Shown here piece by piece: positions 4,621-9,908 of a stretch of 9,908 nucleotides of DNA. The stretch comes from Microbacteriaceae bacterium (GTDB lineage Bacteria; Actinomycetota; Actinomycetes; Actinomycetales; Microbacteriaceae): positions 1 through 9,908 of the forward strand of contig JAGIAU010000109.1 in assembly GCA_017744755.1 (NCBI GenBank). The letters are read 5' to 3'. Under the pieces are notes generated by a model. It was given only the letters and a program-made list of their open reading frames with translations. It did no database searches and was not told the DNA's origin. The stretch's first letter is position 1; each line of letters begins with the position of its first letter. The position numbers were made by a program, and so were the translations under genes.

Positions 4621-4625
4621 GATCG

Positions 4626-5297
4626 ATGTCCGATGAGTTCCGCGAGTGGCTGGTGCACGCCTCGCCGGTGATCTTCTATCTCGTCGTCTGGGGGCTCGTC
4701 TTCGCCGGCACCGCCCTCTTCCTGGGATTGTTCATCCCGTTCGTGACCGGGGACACGCTGCTCTTCGCGGCCGGCATCGCCTCGGCCCAGATCCCCGGGA
4801 TCGACATCTGGGTGCTGTCCCTCGGCGTCGCGGTCGCCGCCGTCGGCGGCGACCAGTTCGGCTACTGGCTCGGCAGACGCGTCGGGCGGCCGTATCTGGC
4901 GAAACGCAAGAGTCCGTTCATCCAGCGCATGGTCACGCGCACGGAGCGGTTCTACGAGCTCTTCGGCTGGTGGTCCGTCGTGATCGCGCGCTACATGCCG
5001 TGGGTGCGCGTGCTCATCCCGCCGGTCGCCGGCGTCTCCGGCATGGGCTTCTGGCGCTTCGCGACCGCGAACGCGGCCGGTGCGCTCGGCTGGGGCGTCC
5101 TCATCACGGTCTGCGGCTATTTCGCGGCGAACGATCCGAACGCGCGCATCGTCGCCTACGTCATCGCCGGCGTCGCGATCGCGGCGTCGGTCGTCGCCGG
5201 CGTCCGCGCGGTCGTGCTCGACCGGCGCGCGCGGCGCGCGGAAGCGGCAGCCGCGTCGGCTCCGGACTCCGACGAGGGACCGGTCGGCGCGGCTTAG
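4626..5297 (+). CDS. DedA family membrane protein (SNARE-associated/VTT domain)
   Basis: The 223-aa integral membrane protein has hydrophobic segments at about 15-35, 43-56, 62-82, 114-135 (re-entrant region), 147-167 and 176-198. DedA proteins are linked to lipid carrier recycling, such as undecaprenyl phosphate flipping, and to membrane-potential maintenance. Family features are GLFIPFVTGDTLLFAAG with the acidic D43, GGDQFGYWLGRRVG with D76, and ARYMPWVRVLIPPVAGVSGM with R122 and R128, residues equivalent to those important for activity in characterised members. The Ala/Glu-rich basic tail is cytoplasmic. The start is supported by GGGGGTGG just upstream. The stop TAG overlaps the stop codon of the convergent ferritin gene. 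Neither lipid substrate nor direction can be told from sequence. Confidence 0.93.
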   Translation: MSDEFREWLVHASPVIFYLVVWGLVFAGTALFLGLFIPFVTGDTLLFAAGIASAQIPGIDIWVLSLGVAVAAVGGDQFGYWLGRRVGRPYLAKRKSPFIQRMVTRTERFYELFGWWSVVIARYMPWVRVLIPPVAGVSGMGFWRFATANAAGALGWGVLITVCGYFAANDPNARIVAYVIAGVAIAASVVAGVRAVVLDRRARRAEAAAASAPDSDEGPVGAA

Positions 5298-5821
5298 AGC
5301 GCGCCGCCGGCCGCCTCCGGGGCGTCCGCCTCGGCGCCGGTCTTCTGCGCGGCGATGTCGCGGGCGACGAAGTTCTCGATGTCGAAGAGGTTCTCGGTGC
5401 GCTGCGCGATCGTGAGGAGCGTCTGCATCGAGGCGACCTCCTCGACCTGCTCCTTGAGGAACCACAGCATCGCCTGCTCGCCGAGCCCGTCGCCCTCGGC
5501 GCGTGCCGCCTTGAAGAGCGCCTGGATCTGCTCGGAGACGCGCTGCTCCTGCGCGAGGGCCATCGCGATCGGCTCCACGTGGTCGGGGAAGTCGTTCCGC
5601 ACTTCGGGGATGCCCGGGATCGTGACCTTCATGTCGCGGTCGAGCCGGTACTGGACGAGCATCATCGCGTGATTGCGCTCCTCGACCGCCTGGCGGTAGA
5701 AGTGCGCGGCGAGCTGCGGCATCTCGTGGTCGTCGAACCACGCGGCGATCGCGATGTACTGCTGCGAGGCGGCGAACTCGTGGCCGATCTGCTCGGACAG
5801 GAGGGAGTCGAACGTGCTCAT
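5294..5821 (-). CDS. Ferritin (non-heme, bacterial FtnA/BfrB type)
   Basis: The 175-aa iron-storage protein would assemble into a 24-mer cage. Ferroxidase-centre residues align with characterised bacterial ferritins: E15 (SEQIGHEF), E48 and H51 (VEERNHAM), E92 (LAQEQRVSEQI), and Q125 and E128 (KEQVEEVASM). There is no haem-binding methionine pattern to indicate bacterioferritin. The Ala/Glu/Asp-rich tail after residue 155 is a short extension of the kind seen in actinobacterial BfrB. ATG at 5821 follows TAGCCT by 6 nt, so the mRNA is probably leaderless. No obvious iron box lies immediately upstream. It is convergent with the DedA gene, sharing CTTAG at the ends, and divergent from the GerW-family gene. 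Confidence 0.95.
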   Translation of the reverse strand: MSTFDSLLSEQIGHEFAASQQYIAIAAWFDDHEMPQLAAHFYRQAVEERNHAMMLVQYRLDRDMKVTIPGIPEVRNDFPDHVEPIAMALAQEQRVSEQIQALFKAARAEGDGLGEQAMLWFLKEQVEEVASMQTLLTIAQRTENLFDIENFVARDIAAQKTGAEADAPEAAGGAL

Positions 5822-5827
5822 GCGCTC

Positions 5828-5833
5828 AGGCTA
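5828..5833 (-). promoter_or_regulatory. -10 element of the ferritin gene (leaderless)
   Basis: TAGCCT on the minus strand is followed by GAGCGC and then ATG at 5821. The 6-nt spacing predicts a leaderless mRNA. Confidence 0.6.
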
Positions 5834-5888
5834 CCGCTCCGAGGCGTGCCGGCGTCCCGCGCCCTGGCGCGCTCCCGGTCGGCGGGCG

Positions 5889-5894
5889 TAGCCT
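5889..5894 (+). promoter_or_regulatory. -10 element of the GerW-family gene (leaderless)
   Basis: TAGCCT is followed by 7 nt and then ATG at 5902. No ribosome binding site is present. Confidence 0.6.
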
Positions 5895-5901
5895 GCCCGC
5901 C

Positions 5902-6264
5902 ATGACCAGCCTGTTCGAACGCGTCGCGGAGCGCATCCCGCAGATCGGCGTCCGGCTCGCCTACGGCGAGACCGCGGAGGTGGCCGGGGAGCCGCTGCTG
6001 CCCGTCGCCTTCGTCGTCTACGGCTTCGGGGCGGGGGAGGGAGAGGGCTCCGGCACCTCGAAGGCCGACGACGAGCCGGGCGGCTTCTCCGGCTCGGGCT
6101 CCGGCGGCGGTGGCGGCGGCGTGTCGATCCCGGTCGGCGCGTACGTGCGCCGCGGCGGCCGCCTCGCGTTCCGCCCGAACCCCGTCGCGCTCCTGATCTT
6201 CGGCGTCCCGTTCGCCACGGCGGTCGGCGTCGGCATCGCCGCGATCATCCGCGCCGCCCGCTGA
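5902..6264 (+). CDS. GerW/YtfJ family protein
   Basis: The 120-aa protein matches the GerW (Spore_YtfJ) family in order: an N-terminal helix, YGETAEVAGEPLLPVAFVVYGFGAG (21-45, close to the family motif of a conserved Gly, Pro and the VxFGFGAG strand), a Gly/Ser-rich stretch 60-73, VSIPVGAYV (74-82), then a C-terminal membrane helix at about 94-116. In Bacillus YtfJ is needed for spore germination; actinobacteria that form no endospores keep the family with unknown role. The acidic, Ser/Gly-rich loop and terminal helix suggest a membrane-anchored small domain. It is preceded by a leaderless-type promoter and followed after 50 bp by mmsA with its own -10. Confidence 0.8.
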   Translation: MTSLFERVAERIPQIGVRLAYGETAEVAGEPLLPVAFVVYGFGAGEGEGSGTSKADDEPGGFSGSGSGGGGGGVSIPVGAYVRRGGRLAFRPNPVALLIFGVPFATAVGVGIAAIIRAAR

Positions 6265-6302
6265 GAGGACGTTCCGCCCGCTCGGCGATCCGGGCGAGCG
6301 AG

Positions 6303-6308
6303 TACCCT
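6303..6308 (+). promoter_or_regulatory. -10 element of mmsA (leaderless)
   Basis: TACCCT is followed by GAGAGC and then GTG at 6315. The 6-nt spacing predicts a leaderless mRNA and supports the GTG start. Confidence 0.55.
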
Positions 6309-6314
6309 GAGAGC

Positions 6315-7826
6315 GTGACGATCATCGACGCTCCGGCCACGACCACGCTCAGCCACTGGATCGACGGGAGGCCCGTCGAGGGGGCTTCGGGCCGTACTGC
6401 GCCGGTGTACGATCCGGCGCTCGGGCAGGTGACGAAGCGGGTGCCGCTCGCGAGCGCCGAGGAGGTCGACGCCGCCGTCGCGAGCGCGAAGGCCGCTTTC
6501 CCGGAGTGGAGCGGCCAGTCGATCACGAAGCGCCTCGCGGTCCTCTTCAACTTCCGCGAGCTGCTGAACGCGCGCAAGGCGGAGCTCGCCGAGATCCTCA
6601 CCTCCGAGCACGGCAAGGTGCTCTCCGACGCCGCGGGCGAGATCCAGCGCGGCCTCGAGGTCGTCGAGTTCGCGCTGTCGTTCCCGCACGTGACCAAGGG
6701 CGAGTTCTCGCAGAACGTCTCCACCGGCATCGACGTCTACTCGGTCCGCGAGCCGCTCGGCGTCGTCGGCATCATCTCGCCCTTCAACTTCCCGGCGATG
6801 GTCCCGATGTGGTTCTTCCCGATCGCGCTCGCGACGGGGAACACGGTCGTCCTGAAGCCCTCGGAGAAGGACCCCTCGGCCGCCAACTGGATCGCGGGGC
6901 TGCTCGCCGAGGCCGGGCTGCCGGCGGGCGCGTTCACCGTCGTGCACGGCGACAAGGTCGCCGTCGACGGACTGCTCGCGCACCCGGACGTCCGCTCCAT
7001 CTCCTTCGTCGGCTCGACGCCGATCGCGAGGTACATCTACGCGACCGCGGCGGCGAACGGCAAGCGCGTCCAGGCGCTCGGGGGCGCGAAGAACCACATG
7101 CTCGTCCTCCCGGACGCCGACCTCGACCTCGCCGCCGACGCGGCCGTCAACGCGGGCTTCGGCTCGGCGGGGGAGCGCTGCATGGCGATCTCCGCCCTCG
7201 TCGTGGTCGACACCGTCGCGGACGCCCTCGTCGCGAAGATCGCGGAGCGCATCGCGACGCTGCGCACGGGCGACGGCCGGCGGAACTGCGACATGGGCCC
7301 GCTCGTCACGCGCGAGCACCGCGACAAGGTCGCCTCGTACATCGACGTCGCGCTCGCCGACGGCGCGACGGTCGTCACGGACGGCCGCGAGGTGAACCCC
7401 GACGGCGACGCGAACGGCTTCTGGCTCGGACCGACCCTCATCGACAAGGTGCCGACGACGTCCGCCGTGTACCGCGACGAGATCTTCGGCCCGGTGCTCT
7501 CCGTCGTTCGCGTGCACTCCTATGAGGAGGGGGTCGCCCTCATCAACGCCTCGCCCTACGGCAACGGCACCGCGATCTTCACGAACGACGGCGGTGCCGC
7601 GCGGCGCTTCCAGCAGGAGGTCACGGTCGGCATGATCGGCATCAACGTGCCGATCCCCGTGCCGGTCGCGTACTACTCCTTCGGCGGCTGGAAGGACTCG
7701 CTCTTCGGCGACGCGAAGGCGTACGGCGAGAACGGCTTCCGATTCTTCACGAACGAGAAGGCGATCACGAGCCGCTGGCTCGACCCGAGCCACGGCGGCA
7801 TCAACCTCGGCTTCCCGACGAACTGA
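6315..7826 (+). CDS. mmsA: CoA-acylating methylmalonate-semialdehyde dehydrogenase
   Basis: The 503-aa aldehyde dehydrogenase superfamily enzyme converts methylmalonate semialdehyde to propionyl-CoA (and malonate semialdehyde to acetyl-CoA) with NAD and CoA, releasing CO2, in valine, beta-alanine or inositol breakdown. Diagnostic parts: oxyanion Asn158 in SPFNFPAMVPMW, LKPSEKDPSA (180-189) in the NAD site, FVGSTPIARY (231-240), GGAKNHMLVLPDADLD (256-271), nucleophile Cys289 in GSAGERCMAIS, DEIFGPV (388-394) and the C-terminal FGGWKDSLFGDAKAYGENG. GGAKN lacks the general-base Glu of hydrolytic aldehyde dehydrogenases, as usual for this CoA-dependent class. Length is normal. No other valine or inositol catabolic genes are nearby, so the pathway cannot be chosen. 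The equivalent inositol gene is called iolA. Confidence 0.95.
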   Translation: MTIIDAPATTTLSHWIDGRPVEGASGRTAPVYDPALGQVTKRVPLASAEEVDAAVASAKAAFPEWSGQSITKRLAVLFNFRELLNARKAELAEILTSEHGKVLSDAAGEIQRGLEVVEFALSFPHVTKGEFSQNVSTGIDVYSVREPLGVVGIISPFNFPAMVPMWFFPIALATGNTVVLKPSEKDPSAANWIAGLLAEAGLPAGAFTVVHGDKVAVDGLLAHPDVRSISFVGSTPIARYIYATAAANGKRVQALGGAKNHMLVLPDADLDLAADAAVNAGFGSAGERCMAISALVVVDTVADALVAKIAERIATLRTGDGRRNCDMGPLVTREHRDKVASYIDVALADGATVVTDGREVNPDGDANGFWLGPTLIDKVPTTSAVYRDEIFGPVLSVVRVHSYEEGVALINASPYGNGTAIFTNDGGAARRFQQEVTVGMIGINVPIPVPVAYYSFGGWKDSLFGDAKAYGENGFRFFTNEKAITSRWLDPSHGGINLGFPTN

Positions 7827-7837
7827 GGGGCGCGCCC

Positions 7838-7899
7838 TCGACTCGCCATCGCTCGCTCAGGGAGCCAAGCCGGCCCGCTGAGCGAGCGCGGCGAGTCGA
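7838..7899. terminator. Long imperfect palindrome between convergent genes; bidirectional terminator or dispersed repeat
   Basis: The left arm 7838-7860 (TCGACTCGCC, AT, CGCTCGCTCAG) pairs with the right arm 7878-7899 (CTGAGCGAGCG, C, GGCGAGTCGA). This gives 21 base pairs interrupted only by a 2:1 internal loop around a 17-nt centre. It fills the 77-bp gap between mmsA and the convergent DivIVA-like gene. There is no T-tract, which is common for actinobacterial hairpin terminators. The CGCTCGCTCAG core resembles dispersed intergenic palindromes of Microbacteriaceae genomes as I recall them; copy number cannot be checked here. Confidence 0.75.
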
Positions 7900-7903
7900 A
7901 GCG

Positions 7904-9025
7904 CTACTGCTGCGGCGTCTCGGTCTCGTCGTCCTCGGCCTGCGTCGCCGCGTCCTCGGCGGCGAGGAGCTGCAGCTGCGCGTGCGGCTCGTCGAGGGCG
8001 AGGAGCTGGTCGGCGCTCGAGAGCGCGCGGAGCTCCAGAACGTACTCGTCGACGACCCGGCGCTGCTCCTCGAGCACGGCGAGGCGGATCTCGGCGTCGC
8101 GGAGCATCTTCGCGCTGTGCTCGTTCGTCCGGACGGCGATCTGGTCGGCGCGGCCGCGGGCTCGCTGCAGGAGCTCGGCCGCGTGGTCGCGGGCGGAGGA
8201 GAGCAGCCGACCGCTCTCCGACTTGGCGCGGGCGAGGTGCTCCTCGGCCTCCGCGTTCAGGGCGTTCGCCCGGCCGGTGACGTCGGCGAGCATCTGGTCC
8301 GCCTCGTCGGTGCGCTGCGAGACGTGGCGGGTCGCCTCCTCGTGGAGGGCGATGCGGTCCTGCTCGGCCTGCTCCTGGAGGACCTTGATCTCGCTCTTCG
8401 CACGGAGGGCGTCGCGCTCGGCGATCTGGCGCAGCAGCGCGACCTCCGCCTTCGCGTCCTCGGTCTCCTGGTGGATCTGGGTGCGGACGTCGGCGGCGTA
8501 GCGCTCGGCATCGGCGCGGATGGAGCCGGCCTTGAACTCGGCGCTGTCGACCGCGTTCTTCGCCTCGACGAGGAGCGCGTCGGCGCGGTTCTCGATCTCG
8601 GCGGCCTTGCGCTCGGCGCGGCTGATCGTCTCGGCCGACTTCTGCTCGGCCTCCTGGATGCGCGCCTCGGCGGCGGTGGTGGACGAGCGGCGGAGCTCCT
8701 CGGCCTCGGCCTTGGCGCCGTCGCGCAGCGCCTTCGACTCGGCGGAGGCCTCGCGGATCATCTTCGCGGCCTGCTCCTCGGCGAGTCGCAGGGTCTGCTC
8801 GAAGGCGGAGCCGAGATCGGCGAAGGACGGCTTCGAGCGGGCGCGCTGCACGGCGCTGCGGGCCTCCTCGAGCTCGCGCTGCAGGCGCTCGATCGTCTTG
8901 GAGTCCTTGGAGCGGTCGGTCTCGAGCGCGTCGAGCTGCGAGCGGATGTCGCTGATGGCCCGATCGACGTCCGCCGTCTCGTAGCCGCCCTTTCGTGCGA
9001 CACGGAACGAAAGCACGTCTCCCAT
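7904..9025 (-). CDS. DivIVA-like coiled-coil protein
   Basis: The 373-aa protein begins with a DivIVA-like lipid-binding segment, SFRVARKGGYETADVDRAISDI (6-27), with the Phe-Arg pair and GY..xDVD pattern of that family. A coiled coil follows (about 28-62), then the PSFADLGSAFEQTLRLAEEQAAKMIREA module typical of actinobacterial DivIVA relatives, then an almost unbroken Ala/Glu/Lys/Arg coiled coil from 80 to about 335 and an acidic tail ending TPQQ. DivIVA relatives mark curved membrane at poles and septa and organise tip growth. This is longer and more repetitive than typical Wag31, so it is probably a paralogue. ATG at 9025 is fixed by GGAGG about 6 nt upstream. A TAGAAT box lies at 9081-9076. 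The upstream gene is FolP2-like. Confidence 0.82.
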   Translation of the reverse strand: MGDVLSFRVARKGGYETADVDRAISDIRSQLDALETDRSKDSKTIERLQRELEEARSAVQRARSKPSFADLGSAFEQTLRLAEEQAAKMIREASAESKALRDGAKAEAEELRRSSTTAAEARIQEAEQKSAETISRAERKAAEIENRADALLVEAKNAVDSAEFKAGSIRADAERYAADVRTQIHQETEDAKAEVALLRQIAERDALRAKSEIKVLQEQAEQDRIALHEEATRHVSQRTDEADQMLADVTGRANALNAEAEEHLARAKSESGRLLSSARDHAAELLQRARGRADQIAVRTNEHSAKMLRDAEIRLAVLEEQRRVVDEYVLELRALSSADQLLALDEPHAQLQLLAAEDAATQAEDDETETPQQ

Positions 9026-9075
9026 GGCCCCTCCGATTCGTTCTCGACGCCGGTCCCCGCTCGGCGCGTGCCGCC

Positions 9076-9081
9076 ATTCTA
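9076..9081 (-). promoter_or_regulatory. -10 element of the DivIVA-like gene
   Basis: TAGAAT on the minus strand matches five of six positions of TATAAT. It would start transcription near 9069, leaving a leader of about 44 nt with the GGAGG ribosome binding site. No clear -35 is visible. Read-through from the FolP2-like gene is also possible. Confidence 0.55.
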
Positions 9082-9123
9082 CTGGCATGCCGCGGTCGCG
9101 GAGGGAGGTCCGGAGGTCCCGGC

Positions 9124-9888
9124 TCAGGCGTGTTGGCGCGGGGCCGTGATCCGCTGCATCGCGCCGGCGACGCGGCCCACCTCGCGCACCCGGATGCCCC
9201 AGGCGCGCCGGCCGGCGGCGAGGATCGTGAGGCCGACGGCCGCGTCGCCGAGGCGCTCCGCGGTGTCCTCGGAGGACATGGCGGCGAGGATCTCGTCGCG
9301 GCCGTCGATGAGCAGCGGATAGCCGAGCGCCGCGACGCGATCGAGGTGGTTGAGCATCCGCCAAGGCTCCGGGTCTTCGGCGGAGATGCCCGCGCCGACG
9401 TGCAGCACGATCCGGTCGGAGCGGATGCCGGCGTCGAGCAGCCAGGCGATGTTCCGCACGAGCCCGTCGGTGTAGGCGTCCGCCTCGTCGCCGCCCCCGT
9501 ACCAGTCGGCGCGGCGCGTCGACCACGGGCCGATGACCCAGCCGGCGGCGGAGGACTGCGCCACGGCGGTCATGCCGGCGTCGGCCGTGCCCCCGGACGG
9601 GTCGATGACCCAGCGGGCGCCGTGCTCGACGGCGTTCGCGGCGACGGCGGCCCGCGTCGTCGTCACCGCGGTCGGGATGCCGATCTCGGTGAGGCCGCGG
9701 ACGAGCAGGGCGATCGTGTCGTCGTCGGCCTCCGCGAACGGTCCGCCGGTCAGCGTGTCGAGGTCGACGACGTCGGCCCCGTCCTCGTGGAACTCCGCCG
9801 CGTCGCGGATGAGGTCGGCGAGCTCGGCGCCGATCGTCGCGGGCGCGAAGATGCCGAGCACCCTGGTGTCCCGCATGCCGTCATCCAT
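9124..9888 (-). CDS. Dihydropteroate synthase homologue, degenerate (FolP2-like)
   Basis: The 254-aa protein follows the TIM-barrel order of dihydropteroate synthase: LGIFAPATIG (11-20), HEDGADVVDLDTLTGG (34-49), ARWVIDPSGGTADAG (91-105), RIVLHVGAGISAEDPEPW (159-176) and GIRVREVGRVAGAM (231-244). The catalytic signatures are altered: the strand normally reading DPGxGFxK is HVGAGIS, and the SRK pterin/phosphate motif is GRDEI. It therefore probably does not make dihydropteroate, as reported for mycobacterial FolP2, which lies near gpgS (glucosyl-3-phosphoglycerate synthase). Gene order with a DivIVA-like gene fits that region, but gpgS is not in this window. The start is uncertain: ATG 9888 or ATG 9876, neither with a good ribosome binding site. 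Upstream sequence is too short to judge the operon. Confidence 0.78.
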   Translation of the reverse strand: MDDGMRDTRVLGIFAPATIGAELADLIRDAAEFHEDGADVVDLDTLTGGPFAEADDDTIALLVRGLTEIGIPTAVTTTRAAVAANAVEHGARWVIDPSGGTADAGMTAVAQSSAAGWVIGPWSTRRADWYGGGDEADAYTDGLVRNIAWLLDAGIRSDRIVLHVGAGISAEDPEPWRMLNHLDRVAALGYPLLIDGRDEILAAMSSEDTAERLGDAAVGLTILAAGRRAWGIRVREVGRVAGAMQRITAPRQHA

Positions 9889-9908
9889 CTCGGGCGAAGC
9901 CCTGTCTC

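Noticed and set aside
6018..7793. 591-codon open frame on the minus strand opposite mmsA
   Set aside because: It is antisense to an unmistakable methylmalonate-semialdehyde dehydrogenase and is of low-complexity Arg/Asp/Glu composition.
7982..9322. 446-codon plus-strand frame opposite the DivIVA-like gene
   Set aside because: It is a Leu/Gly/Glu-rich mirror of the Ala/Glu/Arg coiled-coil codons on the other strand and has no domain.

Overview
The window is very GC-rich bacterial DNA with almost all codons ending in G or C. Its gene set includes a DivIVA-like polar coiled-coil protein, a degenerate FolP2-type dihydropteroate synthase homologue, a deazaflavin (F420)-type DUF385 reductase, a DUF6458 membrane protein and a CoA-acylating methylmalonate-semialdehyde dehydrogenase. 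Together with start codons placed 6-7 nt after TANNNT -10 boxes (leaderless mRNAs), this points to a high-GC actinobacterium, most likely Microbacteriaceae. That placement is inference from gene content. I see no mobile element, CRISPR array, phage gene or insertion sequence.

Layout: (1) 1-363: the 3' part of rsfS, then tRNA-Ala(GGC), both on the plus strand. (2) 391-2454: a compact regulatory module. A plus-strand MarR regulator diverges from a two-gene minus-strand operon encoding an NADP-binding F420-reductase-like protein and a two-domain VOC (CatE-like) protein. The short divergent region holds two identical 13-bp near-palindromes exactly 30 bp apart, probably the MarR operators. (3) 2490-4484: a minus-strand run of a DUF385 reductase, a previously uncalled 56-aa small protein with a strong ribosome binding site, a transglutaminase-like protein and a DUF6458 two-helix membrane protein. 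(4) 4485-5821: a structured divergent promoter region, a DedA membrane protein, and a ferritin whose stop codon overlaps the DedA stop. (5) 5902-7826: a GerW/YtfJ-family protein and mmsA/iolA, both plus strand and both apparently leaderless. (6) 7838-7899: a long imperfect palindrome between convergent genes, probably a bidirectional terminator or dispersed repeat. (7) 7904-9888: a DivIVA-like coiled-coil gene and a FolP2-like gene on the minus strand.

How the genes work together: most are ordinary housekeeping or stress genes in short transcription units. The coherent local system is MarR + NADP-dependent reductase + VOC protein, which looks like an autoregulated response to a small aromatic or electrophilic compound. 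The FolP2-like/DivIVA-like pair is a second meaningful neighbourhood, probably linked to envelope growth rather than folate. I found no clear evidence of a wholly new multi-gene system. The most novel items are the 56-aa protein, the hairpin at the predicted 5' end of the DUF6458 mRNA, the operator pair, and the two-domain VOC protein in which neither domain has a complete canonical metal triad.
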